DNA of 64,000 bases from Micropterus salmoides. Its lineage: Eukaryota; Chordata; Actinopteri; Centrarchiformes; Centrarchidae. The notes under the pieces were generated by a model, which saw only the letters and a list, made by a program, of their open reading frames with translations, ran no database searches and was not told the DNA's origin. The DNA lies in contig NW_024040152.1 in the NCBI RefSeq assembly GCF_014851395.1, forward strand, positions 21,108,644-21,172,643. The letters are read 5' to 3'. The position numbers and the translations under genes were made by a program. This document shows positions 13,314 through 25,685 of this stretch, piece by piece; position 1 is the first letter of the stretch; each line of letters starts with the position of its first letter.

Positions 13314-15549
13314 CTGAGGAGTTAAAACAATTAGAACTTTAATAGAGGGCCATGTGGAGAGGCTAATTTAAGTTAATAACCCAGCTCAAATGTATTCTCT
13401 TTCACGACATGATCACTCTCCGAAATCAACGCTTGCCAATAAAAGTGCTAAAAAGCTTGTGCTGATAAGTGAAGTTTTTATACAACGATGGTAATTTTAG
13501 GCATTTTTCCCCACTTCATGAATAAAAATCCCTCACCTTTTTCTGTCACCTTGGTAACAGCCATGATCATCACAGGGACTCCAACAGCAGAGGAGAGGAT
13601 CCAGATGCAGACATTGATGAGCTTGGCTTTGGCGGGCGTGCGGAAGTCCAGGGCCCTCACCGGATGACAGACAGCGATGTAGCGGTCCACACTCATCATG
13701 GTGAGCGTGAAGATGCTGGTGAACATGTTGTAGTAGTCGATGGCGATGACCACTTTACACAGCGCCTCCCCAAAGGGCCATGTGCTCATCAGGTACTTGG
13801 CGCTCTGGAACGGGAGGGTGCTGGTGGCGAGAGCGTCGGCGAGAGCCAGGTTGAAGATGTAGATGTTCGTGGCGGTCTTCATTTTGGTGTACCTGGTTGG
13901 TTGGAGGAAAAGGCCCTTTTAATTGATTCTGACTCATAGTCGACAGCAACTGCTGTCAGTTGGAGGAGATTTCTTTCATTTTCTTTTGAAGGTTTGCATG
14001 CTACTGCATCACAAAGAGGTAGCCGAGTGTGGCTGACTCACGGTTTCCATTAAAACATTTCAAGGTTAGGAACCAATTTGTTTGCTCTAATCCATTTCCT
14101 CTGTCAAACTATCTGCTGTTTCCCCTCGAAAAATATCAAACTAATAAAAGAGCTTTGTAGATGTATAATGTTTCTGAGGCGCTACACTAAATGCAGGAAA
14201 GACTCTATGCTCAATCCGAGTCCATTAAACTGCACTTCTGTGTGAACAGTCCACCACTGAAAAATATTTCAAAACTCCTTGATTTCAGATTCACACTTTT
14301 TTTCCTTTTACCAGTGCCCAGTCTTGTCTGAATGCCAGCTGAACATGTTGTCTGGATGTTTAAAGACGGATTCCTCCACATTATGACAGTCACATTTAAT
14401 TAAATTGCAGCAACAGGCTCTAAAGGGATGAGCAAAGACAAAGGGATGTCTTGCTTTATATCTTTATCCTTCGCATAAGTACTTATTTATTGCTTTCACA
14501 GCAAGAGTGGGCACAATGTGTTTTGTATTCAATTTGTTTGATCATTCTGAAATTGGCAAACCAATGTTTCACTTTCGTCTTCCACACATTTCACCAGGGA
14601 TTTAGGAAGCAGCACAATGAGAGGATTTTTTTTCAGTGGACATCCACCCATCTCCTCTCATTTAAGCTGCATTAGTTCAACAACAAGTCAACATGGCAGG
14701 GATCCTCAAAGTCTCCAGTACATGAATTAGCGAGAGGGAGAACAGTCATTTCTATTGATTTGCAGGTGAGGGGTTCAACATTTATTTCCTATGCAAGTTA
14801 ATCATCTGAGTGTACCACATAATTCCTGACAGGAATAATTGGTGCAATGAAGTAATTTTGATGCTAAGCTGGGAGGCACACTGCCCTCCCGCTCCTCTTG
14901 TGTGTAGGAGGTGTGTGTGTGTGTGTGTGTAGGTGTGTTAGAGAGCAGCTCTCAGATACACTGAAACTGTGTGAAATTATAAGAAGAATTACTATTATGG
15001 CCCTAGAATATAAAATATTTCCAGAAGTAAGTGGTGCTTTAAAACAATCCTGATGGTATAAAAAAGACATATTTATCATTTCCATAGTGGGTCTGATGCT
15101 ATAGTTTCTGTGTGGCTTTTCACTGATCAACAGCAAATTATAGTAGTAAATATCAATTTAGTAATCATATTCTTTATTTTATTCTTATTATTTTATACTT
15201 TATTATTATTTACTTATACTTTATTAGGCTATTATGCAATTATACTTACGCCTAAACTAATGAGTTTATGGTTCTTTGTTTATCATATGTTTTCTTACCT
15301 AACCACCCCGTACATTACAAGCAGGTTTCCCAGAAGTCCCACCACACAGATGAGAGAGTAGAGAGCCGTGATACAAACTGCGATGATGAGACTTGTAGTG
15401 TTCCTTGTTGCAGCCCCGTCGGTCTCGTTGCTCTTTGATGGCACGCGCAGCAGATCCTCAGAGAACGTAACATTGAAAGGAGTTATGGAGAAGGAGTAGC
15501 GCTCGTTAAAATCACCAAGAGCGTCTGGAGGAAGAGTGGGTAGCTCCAT
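12784..15549 (-). CDS. oprd1: Delta-type opioid receptor, complete, three coding exons
   Basis: Class A GPCR for enkephalin-type peptides, coupling to Gi/o at the plasma membrane. Coding exons are 15299-15549, 13537-13892 and 12784-13313. Their boundaries match the vertebrate opioid receptor pattern and together give 378 residues (human delta is 372). Visible landmarks: N-glycosylation sites at N26, N41 and N50; TM2 D103; the C129-C207 disulfide pair; D136 (amine-binding Asp) in AIDYYNMF; DRY at 153-155; W283 in CWTPIH; NPVLY at 323-327; Cys337 and Cys342 as possible palmitoylation sites. The delta subtype is favoured over mu and kappa by YWDTV, RLLSGSKEKDR, the ECL3 'DHKNLLV' and the 'NSFSRAR' tail. 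I chose the ATG at 15549 because it has a strong context (G at -3, G at +4) and a family-like start; another in-frame ATG is at 15624. I cannot decide between teleost oprd1a and oprd1b. All frames are intact. Confidence 0.95.
13537..13892 (-). CDS. oprd1: oprd1 coding exon 2 (TM2-TM4)
   Basis: 356 bases, entering in phase 2 and leaving in phase 1. The acceptor is 'ccaaccag|G' and the donor is 'AAAG|gtgag'. It carries NLALADALAT (TM2), the TM3 Cys and Asp, SVDRYIAVCHP (DRY), the 'RTPAKAKLIN' loop and TM4. The intron that follows (13314-13536) is only 223 bases. Confidence 0.95.
13893..15298 (-). other. oprd1: oprd1 intron 1
   Basis: A 1,406-base intron with a GT donor at 15297-15298 and an AG acceptor just before 13892. 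It carries a (GT)10 run at 14911-14930. No coding segment inside it was recognised. Confidence 0.85.
15299..15549 (-). CDS. oprd1: oprd1 coding exon 1 (N-terminus and TM1)
   Basis: Encodes residues 1-83 plus two bases of Arg84. The extracellular tail carries three NxT glycosylation sequons, followed by TM1 (about 52-80, ending NLLVMYGVV). The donor reads AG|gtaag. The frame stays open upstream of the chosen ATG, through a second ATG at 15624 and into the (GA)n tract of the leader. Confidence 0.93.
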
Positions 15550-15666
15550 ATCTAAAATCCAGATGAGATCGTAGCGCGCCAAGAAGTCAGATTTCCAAAA
15601 GAAATCCGGTACACAGCAGCTCATGGAACCTGGACTGCAAATTTGTAATGAGGCGCCTAGGAGGTT

Positions 15667-15670
<4 letters not shown>

Positions 15671-15710
<40 letters not shown>
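15671..15710 (-). repeat. (CT)20 microsatellite in the oprd1 leader
   Basis: Twenty uninterrupted CT units, read as GA on the transcribed strand, lie 122 bases upstream of the chosen start codon. If transcribed, the GA tract is in the 5' UTR, or it may be a promoter-proximal GAGA element. The in-frame translation through it would be an Arg-Glu repeat, but no ATG upstream of the tract supports that. Confidence 0.9.
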
Positions 15711-15718
<8 letters not shown>

Positions 15719-17240
15719 CTCTGCGCGCTCCCTTGCGCACTTGTGCACAAAGCAAGATGCCAGGAAACTGTTTCCCTGCCCAATCCTTACCCTGCCTAAA
15801 GGGATTCCATTTGTGTGCTTTAATTAGCTCTGACATATAATGCTTCATCACATCCTGTTTTTGTTTTTGTTAATTCTCCCTATTATCCCAAGTAACAGAT
15901 TCTTAGTCCACTACCCACCAGCAGCTCATCAAACAATGTCAGTCAAACCCAATCTGAGCATCTGTCATAGTTATATCTTTACAGCTCAATCAGTCATGTC
16001 TTCTTTTATTGAGCCATTCCTCTTATTGCTGCCTGCCTTCAACCCTGAGGTACTTCTTCTCCCACTCTCCATGTCCTGTGGCCTGTGTTAGCGGAGCTCC
16101 ATTAGGACTGACTGCTCTCACCAAGCGGTCACCTCCTTGAAATTGTCTAACTAAACCGCATGAGAGATGTAATAATTAGCCAGTTGCAAGGCTGATGAAA
16201 TATTTATGATGGTTTTGATATCCTGTAGCAGCAGTCAAGGGTGTGGATTTTGAAGTCCTACAAATTGTCTTGTTAGCCTTTACATTCGCCACCTGGGTAA
16301 TTGTGCATGTAATTGTGTTGCATCTGTATGAGCAAACATCTTGATGCAGGCATGAAACAGGCAGGCACATTCATTTGAGAACTCTGTATTTGCTGTGGGT
16401 CAATATTTAATCAATGCTGCTCATGTTTAACCAGATACAACAGGCTATGTTCTTTTCTCTAATGGTTCTTAATGCATCTGGAACATTTCTCATCTCCGGA
16501 TTAAAGAGGTCCTGTGTCGCCATATTGGTTTGTAAAACATTTATGCTTTTGGGTATTAAATTTGTTGAAGCACTCACTGTTCATTTCCAGTAGGGCACAC
16601 TGCTTGACCTGCTCAACTGACATTATAAATTCTTAATCACGCAAATGTTTGACTTTTAATGCCAAGCAGGTGTGTCTTTTTTCACAATGTTCATCAAAGC
16701 ACTCATTTATCTGCAGCTGCCTTTTATCTGTAGCCCATTACTGTGAACATCAGAAACCATTAGGATCACGCACCTGCATGTGATTGTGTGCGCTGAAATT
16801 GGTGCATGCATGTGCAAGTGTGCAGTCTTTTTGAGTGCGTTTCTCAGGGGTAATTGTTTATTTGAAGACAGACACATTAAAATCCTCCTGCGGCTGTGTC
16901 TGTAGTGTTCATAACTGAGGCAGTCTTTATACACTCCACAATGTGACCTTTACAAAATCCGCCTTTAAGCAACTGGCGTCAGCGCAGCACAAACATAGAC
17001 TGTATATAAAAAGCACAAAGCAGGGACAGTCAGACTGATAGGGCCGGCGTGCTGAACAAAAGCTCTGAAGCCTCACTCTTTACTGTTCCTTCTGAAGTTT
17101 GCGTGTCTTCCAATGATGAAGAGCTCTGGCTCAATTTGGGAATTAAGCGAGCTCATTGCTTTTTCATTAATGAGGGAAGTTTGTTTAAAGCGTCTCTTTA
17201 GGTTTCTTGCAATGCACAGGTGAGCATAATTCTCAGTATG
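15711..17240. other. oprd1: Region upstream of oprd1, no gene recognised
   Basis: Probably contains the oprd1 promoter or leader near its left end, but no TATA box or CpG island stands out. The rest has only short chance frames. Confidence 0.4.
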
Positions 17241-17244
17241 AGAC

Positions 17245-17800
17245 TGAGTTTTTAGCCTTGGTTGGACGTTAGTTGGTCATTCTGTCAGTCGTTCAGTTGG
17301 TCCACCACTTTGGTCCAAACTTAAATATCTCAACAACTATTGCATGTTTTGCTATCAAAATCATTACAGATATTCATGGTTCACAGAGGATGAATCCTAA
17401 TGAATTTGGTGATCATCTGGCTATTCCTCTAGTGCCACAAGCAGGTCAAAGCTTTCACTCAGCCTGAGAAATACAGTATGTCATCATATTTTATCTGGCT
17501 GCATCATCAGGTTAAAATTTCAATTTGTCAAAATCTTTTAGTTATGACCAAGTACTTCCAAAACAAAAGAAATCCCTGTCAGTGTCAGCTTTATTTTTAG
17601 TGCTATTAGCAAATGTTGTCATTCTCATGGGTTAAACTAAGATGGTAAAAATTATACCTGCCTAACATCAGCAAGTTAGCATTGTCATGGTGAGTATATG
17701 TTAGCATATTGTAGTATTTAGATCAAAACGTACCTGAACGCCTCACAGAGCCGCTGGCATGGCTGTGGACTCAGCTGTGTTGTTCATATCCCTCTATGAA
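17245..17800. repeat. Dispersed repeat family A, copy 1
   Basis: The order of blocks matches 33000-33620 over several hundred bases: 'tggtccaccactttggtcca', 'aggatgaatcctaa', 'ttggtgaccacctg' (here diverged), 'taaactaagatggt', 'catcagcaagttagcat' and 'gctggcatggctg..ctc'. From memory this is a very common non-coding repeat in spiny-rayed fish. A further fragment (gtaaacattaaacctgctaa) lies at 17966-18000. Confidence 0.65.
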
Positions 17801-18010
17801 TTACTTCTACTTTGTGTTTACTAACAACAATAATACATTTTATTTGGGGGACGCATTTCAGGACACTCAAGGACATCTTACATACAAGGTAATAAAAAGT
17901 TGCAATTAAATGAGGTTCATAATTCAAACAGTGCTTAGTGGTAATTACAAGGGAAATGAGGAAAATGGTAAACATTAAACCTGCTAAACATCAGCATGCA
18001 TGTAACAGCC

Positions 18011-20560
18011 TCACAGACAAAAAGAGACAAAAAAGAAACACAGGAGTGGCTAGCATCAATAGTGAAGTTATGAAAAAATTTTAACCTTTTGTGTTACAGA
18101 AAGTCTGAGAGTTTGTACAAAATCTGATGAAACAGATGACAGATTTTCAGTCAGAGGGTGAGTACCTTTAGTGAGTGAGATGAGGGGAGGGAGATAGTGG
18201 AGGCGGAGAGGTGTTATCAAACAGACACATATGTTTCATTGAATCCAGCCCACGACAGCTCCAGAGGGCTCGGTAGTAGCTTCTGGTCTCGACAGTTATC
18301 TAGCCTCTGTATACCTGACATAGAAGCCCTGATCACAACACTCACGCTCAACAACAACAGTCCAAGTGGGACAGCACATTCCACCGGCATGAAATGGCTT
18401 ACACAGCAGTTCAGGAAGTAAATTTCGCTAAGTTTAATTTCACTTACAGCTGGGTGGGAGAACAGCATATGACAACAGCAGCTGTGATGATATCCAGGGT
18501 CAGATTAGAGGGCTGTGCCCCTAAAGAAGAGGCCTAAAAATACTATGACGTATGAGTGCAGGGTAGGTGCTCTCTGTAATGGCAGCAGACTGAGTGTGTA
18601 TGATGAGCCATATCTTTCTCTGCACACAGTTTTGAGATGTGGCGGTAATGTGTTGAAAAAGAGAGAGAAATGGGTCTGGACGTACAGTAGCCGACACAAA
18701 CAAAATGCTGCTGTTGTGTTTATGTTTTCTCTTTTTCCCCTCAGGGAGAATCACTCACCATTAAACTGTACAGACAGCATGATTACTCTCATCATTCACC
18801 AGCACAATGGAAACCTTGGGAAGCATTACGCTGCCTCCCTGAACCCATCACATTCGTGGCAGGGAATAGCCTACAGTGTGCAGACCATTTGAAATAGGCC
18901 TGATGTTGGGTTTTTTGCATAAGGGTGGGGTGATGACGTTGCATGTTTGATTTTTAAATGATTACACAAGACAAACAGACTTCTGTCAGCTACTGATAAT
19001 CGATTCAGTCTAAACAATACACTGGCAAATCAGCTTGTATCGACTGAACTGCCATCCTTGTTACAGTCATTTTATATTTTATCGCTGCTATTATGAATGG
19101 ATGCATTTTATATCTGCTATCAGGTTGCAATATCTACTACAGCAGTTCTGATATATACTTCATAACTTCAGAAAGGTCAGAGATAAAATGAAATATGGTT
19201 CACATATATCTTGACATTTTATTTCTCCACGTTGCCAGTATCTTTCCGCTCACACAGCAATTGACAGTAGAGGAACTATACGAAAAGGCACGTGGTGAGG
19301 CTTTGGTGGTGTTTTCTGTTACCTGTTTGTTATTGTAGCTGAAGCGCAGAGGGGGAGTGAGCTTCTGCTGGGTGTCACATTGCATCACTATCTCGCAATC
19401 ACACACCAAGCCACGTACAGCGTAAGTCTGATCTGTTCAACCTCAGGTGTGAACTCATGTTATCTGCTGACTCCTGATAGGCAGTCACTGTTATTAGTTT
19501 CTACAAATACTCGCAAATTAGAGCAATTTCTGTTGGACAGGGTCATTTGATTTTGCCGTCACACATGTCATGATGTTATTGATTCACTGCAGGATTGAAA
19601 AGTTGCAGATCAATAGCTGTGTGAGGGTGGTCTTTCACTGTTATAGATACAGTTCTGCATGACACTGACTTTACACAAACTGGAAAACAGACAAAAGAAA
19701 TGTCACTATGACACAGAGAAACCATACAATTGAATCTGACAACCTGACTATTCTTAAGTGTTCAGTTTTCTGTGCAGTAATCCTCAAGGGATGGGACATC
19801 CATACTATTTACAAAGACATGTCTTTGCACATCAATCCTGTAGGTATGCTTTTGACTGAATAAGCAGCACAATAAACCAGAGTAAAAGAGAAAGTCATTA
19901 GAGGGACAAGACTGGAGCAGAAGAAAACAGCAGGCTCCCTCTCCATCACAGCACAGAGAGATTGTGCAGCCAGCAATCTGATTCATTTTAGAATCTGTGA
20001 TGAAGTCAGAATTTTGTTAAATGTGATAGGATGTCTCTATAGCAAATGAAAAGTGTGTGTGTGTGTGTGTGTGAGAGAGAGTGTGCAGGTAGTGTCAACA
20101 AAGCATAGCCATTTATTTCCTTGGTGACAGAGACACAGAGAGATAAACAAGAGTACAGCCTCAGATATGTTTTAGCTTTTTTTTCTTTTTATTTATTTAC
20201 ATCTGTCATCGAAACAACACTCTTTCCTTTATAAAACGTGAGGGTGCAGCAAGTACGTTTATGCATTATTAATTTGTGGAGAAGTCACAGATGCCCTGCT
20301 GTGGTATTATGCTGTCATAATGCAGAACAGAATGAGCCATGCTGTGCCCTGCAAGTCTGCCTCACACTCAAGATATTTACTCTCTCTTAGTAGAGAAACA
20401 CGCATCAAAAAAGTATATTTTAAAGCATCTTCAAGCTCGAGAAATGTATGGATAATTGCAACACGATTACATCATGTCAGAGTATAATAAATAACTGCAC
20501 TGTTGGTGTAATGGATGCAATGAAGAGCTGGTTACAGCTAGATTATTATACATTTACGGA
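18011..20560. other. Intergenic DNA, no gene recognised
   Basis: Several 60 to 125 residue frames occur (for example 18515-18892 plus) but none shows family motifs, splice consistency or coding bias. A (GT)10(GA)4 microsatellite lies at 20053-20080. Confidence 0.5.
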
Positions 20561-20564
20561 TCCA

Positions 20565-20905
20565 GGGACTGTATTATAGGGGGAGAGGGTCAGAAAAGCG
20601 GGAGGGTTATATATTTTTGACTCCAGAGACTGGTCTGTGGTTGAGTTTAGCCAAAAAAAGCAGTTTGGTTAAGATTAGGGAAAAATTTGACCTTGAACTC
20701 ACATTTGATAGGAGTTTTGCTTTAAGATGTTTTATTACACAAAGTTTGTGAAACCAATAACCAAAATATTCATCCATTCTGACATTGTGTCATCAGAATT
20801 ATAGTAAAAATAAATGATTTCCCTTTTTGCTGGGGACCCCCTGGAACCTCCTCAAGGACCCGTGGGGGTATCGGGAACCTACTTTGAGAGCGACTCCTAA
20901 ACCAG
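20565..20905. repeat. Dispersed repeat family C, copy 1
   Basis: The block 'ctttttgctggggacccc..ggaacct..aaggacccgtgggg..actttgagagcgact' at about 20822-20898 recurs, diverged, at 60208-60272. The 'tttgagag(c)cact' end is typical of a teleost dispersed repeat I remember but cannot name. Confidence 0.5.
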
Positions 20906-23385
20906 ACCACAGTGTTTCACTAACCTTAACAAAGTGCTGCCAGTGCCTAAATGTAATATAAAAAGGTTATTAATGCTGCAGTCACTACGAGCAGATATTG
21001 TATTGCAGGATCATTTATTTTGGTGGAAAACAAATGAAGTAGGTTGTCACTGATACTAATACATTCGGTATCAACATGTTTGCAACTTGCCAGTTAATTA
21101 GCAACATTTCCTCATTATGTTAATGAGAAATGTAATCCAGTTGGCATTACGTTCCCTTCTAAATGTATTTGCTGTTGCAAATTTGTTGTGTATAAACGTG
21201 TCTAGGAGACAGTGTTGGGTTTTGAGATATTGGGGCTGAGGGTATTACAGTTTTTTCAGTCAGGGGGAGGGTCTATTAACAATGGCTTGGAGGGCCTTGC
21301 TTTTTTATAAAAAAAAGTATAATTCTGAAAATTTTCAATGGGCAACCACGAAATTAAGGTACTTAGGCTTTTATGAGCCTGTAAACTACTGAGTTATCAG
21401 CACAACTAGGCAATCACGTAGAGGAAATTGGAACATTGTTATTTGCGTAGTGTTATAGCGTCCTCAGAGGATTCTTCCTGCACTTTGTGATCTTTTTCTT
21501 TACAAACGCACGCAGGATTAGTACAGACCTGGAACCTGACTGATACAGTAGCACTTAAATGTAGACACTTCATGGAATAAATCAAAAATGATATCATAGA
21601 AATATAGAATTTATTTAGAGGTGGTTGAATGATTTATAAGAAATGAATTAGTCACACTAATAGTTTATCACTTATACAATACTCATAGTGTCAGTGACTC
21701 TGATTGCAAAGTTACTCATGCTTGCCACATCCATTTACTGCTTATTTCTTAACACCATTAGCATACCTAATGTAAACTGTGAAGTGTTCCCCCTGATTGC
21801 AGTGCTAATAATTTTAAATATGAGACCTCCTCAGGCATGATAGCTGTGATTGACAGATATTCAGTCTGACTAGCTATGGCTGCTAAAAGAAAATCTCACA
21901 GTCCCCCTTTCAAGATGTTATTTCCATCCATTTTTTTTTTCTTTCTCAGCGGCAGAAGTTCAGCAGTTTCAGCTGACAATTAGTTATGCAACAGCAATTT
22001 GTCTGGGTCTAGGAGTTGATTGGTTTTCTGATTTGTTGGAATCAACCAGCACAGTATAGATATGGCAAGACAGAGACAGCATGCACCAATTTAAAGTGTT
22101 AAACTATAACACAATGACTGTAATAACTGTTGACAATACCAGAGTGCCTTTAGAAGTAAGGCTGAGGTAAGGCTAATTTAGTCTTATTCATAATTTCTGT
22201 TCAAGGGGCAATGCTAATGTAATGATGATGGCAGCAAAACAAAGCATAAAAAAGGCAGAGATAGTATCCAGCCTTCAAGGGAGGAGGTTTAAAGGTTCAC
22301 GTCAAAGATGAGGCAGCACTGCTTTTGAAAGAGCAGTGTTAGTCATCGCCATTTTCCACTGGGGTTTATGTGAGATGGCAGAGCATCTGTCCTTCACCCA
22401 ATTTGTGTCTTGTCATACTGTATGCTCTCTGTACCATGTATTAAATCTGCTTGTTATGTTGATTTTAACGTGTGTTTGAGAGGTGTGTCAGTGAATACAC
22501 AGTGTAAAATGAAAAATTATGCTTGCAACGTGTTTCACAAAGTTCAACCTCAAACAGTAATTCTGTGCTGTCAGCAGAGCAGCACTGGTTTGAATTGGTT
22601 GTCTAATTTGTTGACTGTTGACTGTTTTTATTGATTGTAGTGTTCATAAATTCACTGTAATCACAGGGAATCAACCTGCAACACATTTGGGTTATTGCAG
22701 GCACAGAAATACAGAATGACACAGAAAATAAGAAATTATTTATGTAATTCTTTTATAATTTCTTATCTGCTTTGCTCTGAATCACAGAATTTTACCACAT
22801 GGCACACACACTCACACACACACACAGTTCTTTCTCAATGACGCAGCAACTGTCCTTATTATTGTTATTGTCACTGCACAATCTTCTTCAGGGTCACTGG
22901 ATATTTGCACTAATTCTTAGTGAAGGTGCTATATAGGGGTAGGTGTCAGATAGGTGTGAAATGACATGGAAGAGAGTACAACATGCCGGAGAGGAGCAGT
23001 GTTGGCCACTGATTCCCAAACACACGCACATACGCACAGAGAGGCACACTCGCAGAAATATACAAACATGGCTATTACCTAAACAGACAGTTAAACAAAT
23101 TGCTTTTCACACGAGAAAACAAGCAGGGGGAAAGGGCTTATGTAACACTGCAACGAGGCACAGATCACATCCAATTATACACATGACCGTTGGAGTGGCA
23201 GATGATCATCAGTGTTCCCTGTGACTTGCTAAAATGAAACCTGCTAAGAGTGAAAATGGATTTGACTTTCATCTGAAAAATCCCCTGATGCCAGTGCACC
23301 AACTTTTAAAACCTCTTTTTTTCTAAAGTATACAGGAATCTTTTAGGATACAAGCTGAGGTCAACTTGCTATAGTAGTGAGGATG
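20906..23385. other. Intergenic DNA, no gene recognised
   Basis: Repeat-like GC-poor sequence. A G-rich block at 21225-21310 resembles the 7790-7840 segment (both end 'gagggccttgcttttttat' or similar), suggesting another old interspersed repeat. A short (CA)n lies near 22803-22826. No gene is supported. Confidence 0.4.
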
Positions 23386-23389
23386 CTGT

Positions 23390-23620
23390 GTGTTTTATTA
23401 AATCAGATTTTAGGCTTTTGATCAATATCTTACATTGCACTGTAACTTTTACTGTCCTGTTTTATCTTGTTTTTATTTCCTATTTAACTCTTTGTTAATT
23501 GTATATAATGTCTTTTCATCTTGCCGTACGTTGCTTTTATGTTTTATGTAAAGCACTCTAAATTGCCCTGTTTTTGAAATGTGTTATACAGATGAACTTG
23601 CCTTGCCTTGCCTTGCCTTA
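23390..23620 (+). mobile_element. LINE 3' tail ending in (CTTGC)4
   Basis: 'tgtaaagcactctaaattgccctgtttttgaaatgtg..tacagatgaacttgc' followed by a pentanucleotide run at 23597-23616 is the 3' terminal form of a fish L2-like non-LTR element as I remember it. No open reading frame precedes it, so this is a 5'-truncated copy. Confidence 0.6.
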
Positions 23621-24795
23621 CGACTGCAGGTTATGGAGTGTCCAGGCTCAATGTGATAACATCCACTTCAAAAGCTACTGAACTGAGAGGAAAGGGAAAT
23701 GTGGACATGATGGCAGCCAAGGAAAATATCGAGTGGGCCAACACAGCAACAGAAATCTTGACTAAATGAGTTACAGGATGACAAAAGCCTGGGAGAAGAA
23801 CAAGAAAAAAAGAACGAGACGGACATGAAAAACGGCTTTGAGAGATGAGCCTGAGAGCAGATGTTGAAAGGAGATTGAGAGGAAAGTGATTTTACGCCTT
23901 TTTGAAAAGAGAGAAGTTGTGAGGACCTCGGTGATCAGTGTGGACAAAAAAAATCTAAGTTGGTAAAATGTGGTTGTCAGGGAAACAGCAGCCTAATCTC
24001 CATATCAATTCTTCCTGAAAGAGCAAAGGAGACCACTTCATTTCAGCCTTTTGTCATCCTCTTGGAGGTCTGCTGCCCTCACTGTAACACCTGGACCAGT
24101 GACACATGCTGTAGGCTACTGAGATGTTTACATCAGCCAGCAAAGACACGCTGATGCACGGTGAAACCCACCTGAGAGCTTTCTCAACAACATGGTGAAA
24201 TGAAATAAAAACGCTGTCTGTAGCTCTTGCTTTTAAAACAAGGTAATATACGAAAACCAGTGAGCGAGGCTGCTTTTGGGGGATTATGTCAGCCCATAGG
24301 AGAAGCTCATGTGTGAGTGGATAGATGCTGATTTGTGTTAATAGAAATGGCCATTAATTGGGCTGCTCTCTAGCCAGACAGTTAACACTTAATTTTAGTT
24401 GAGTAACTAATTACAGGTTGTTTCAAGCCTTCACTGGTGAATGGTGAGTTGCTGAGGATCATGCAAATTTCATGTAAAGCATCAATGTTGAATTATACTA
24501 TTTCTCTGTTTGGTTAAATCAGGCCTTTATCTGACTCTCTGTTCACTGCACAAAATTAGATTACAAAATGAAACATTAGGAGTATATTTTCCACATCCCC
24601 AGCAAGTTTATACAATTACCTGGTCACTGTGAAATTGTCAGTAATTATTTTTGTGTTTTTGCATAAGCTATATTTCTATCAAATACTTCCTGGTGCTTTG
24701 TTCCCACCTGCAAATGAACAGGACATTTTGAGCATTGTGTCACAGAATTAGCTTGTGTTTTTAATTAGGTATGCCCTTTATGAAGGGTTTATGAG
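23621..24795. other. Intergenic DNA, nothing recognised
   Basis: No coding, RNA or mobile-element signal could be supported in this stretch. Confidence 0.45.
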
Positions 24796-24801
24796 TTGTA
24801 A

Positions 24802-25319
24802 CCAAGGGTGTCACTTTGTGTTGAAAAGTGTTGGGGACATGAGGGCTCAGATTAGGGGCGTGATGATATACTTGGGTCATGAGACATGAAGATGCACGAG
24901 AACAAGACGAGAAGACTTTTTTGAAAAAATATGAAATGCTAAAATATGAGCAGGGGTCTGAGGTTCCTCCCCCTGAAAACTTGAGCATTAAACACTTAAT
25001 TTCCTGACATTTCCTGCTCCGATTTACGGTGGAAATGTCTTTTTTTATATAAAGGGAAACAAAAAATTCAGCTGGCAGGGGGACAATTCCTAAATATAAA
25101 ATTATAACAGAAAATAATGCTGTAACCTAATAAACAGGTTGTTTTTTGTTACTTTTTTCTGGACAATGCACATTTGTTTGTTGTATATTAAATTGCAGTT
25201 CATGTTTTCTTATTGTGCAAATAAACCTTTCTCAAAGCCTTTTCATTTGTTGAAAATCAGCCATTTCAAAATGAGGTGGAGACAGGTCCCCAGCGCCCCA
25301 GCGTAAGTGACACCTATGG
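24802..25319. mobile_element. 518-bp non-autonomous DNA transposon with TTGTAA target duplication
   Basis: The left end CCAAGGGTGTCACTT (24802-24816) and the reverse complement of the right end, CCATAGGTGTCACTT (25305-25319), match at 13 of 15 positions. Directly outside both ends is the same hexamer TTGTAA (24796-24801 and 25320-25325), read as a 6-bp target-site duplication. The interior has no significant frame. The superfamily is unassigned. Confidence 0.7.
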
Positions 25320-25381
25320 TTGTAAAAATGTCGTAGTCTTTATAGTTAATAAATAATTTCATTATGCTTGCAGTTATAAGC

Positions 25382-25685
25382 CAGGGGCGGCTTGTTCATT
25401 AGGGCGACCGGGCGACGCCCCGCCAAGCCGGGGAAAAGGCAGGGGATTTTTCTCACGCTTTCTACCACACTGTTAGTTAGCTGTGACTGTTTTCGACAGA
25501 CAGTTTGTCTCTGAATATCGCTGTCCAATCAGCGTCAAGTCGTGTTCCGTGGAGTCCTGCCTCTTTTGGTGCGATTTCAGTCTGGTTATAAATCGCCCAG
25601 ATCTCTCTCATAGACTTTCATGTAAAGGCAGTTTTTTCGATCTGCGGCCGCTGCAATGCAATCTCTATGGGTTCCGGGAGGGCTC
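25382..25685. mobile_element. hAT-like 5' end fragment
   Basis: Begins CAGGGGCGGCTTG within a G/C-rich segment 'gggcgaccgggcgacgcc', a form I associate with hAT-type elements in fish. No matching right terminal repeat was found. It is cut by the LINE fragment that follows. Confidence 0.4.

Noticed and set aside
12983..13939. Plus-strand frames of 71 to 98 residues opposite oprd1
   Set aside because: Antisense shadows of the GC-rich receptor exons.
12784..15549. Calling this receptor mu or kappa opioid (oprm1/oprk1)
   Set aside because: The conserved core fits all subtypes, but YWDTV, RLLSGSKEKDR, the ECL3 residues and the NSFSRAR tail match delta better than mu (YWENL, RMLSGSKEKDR, NSTRIRQ).
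15671..15783. An N-terminally extended receptor starting at 15783 and containing an Arg-Glu repeat
   Set aside because: The codon at 15781-15783 is TTG on the minus strand, not ATG, and no upstream ATG supports translating the GA tract.
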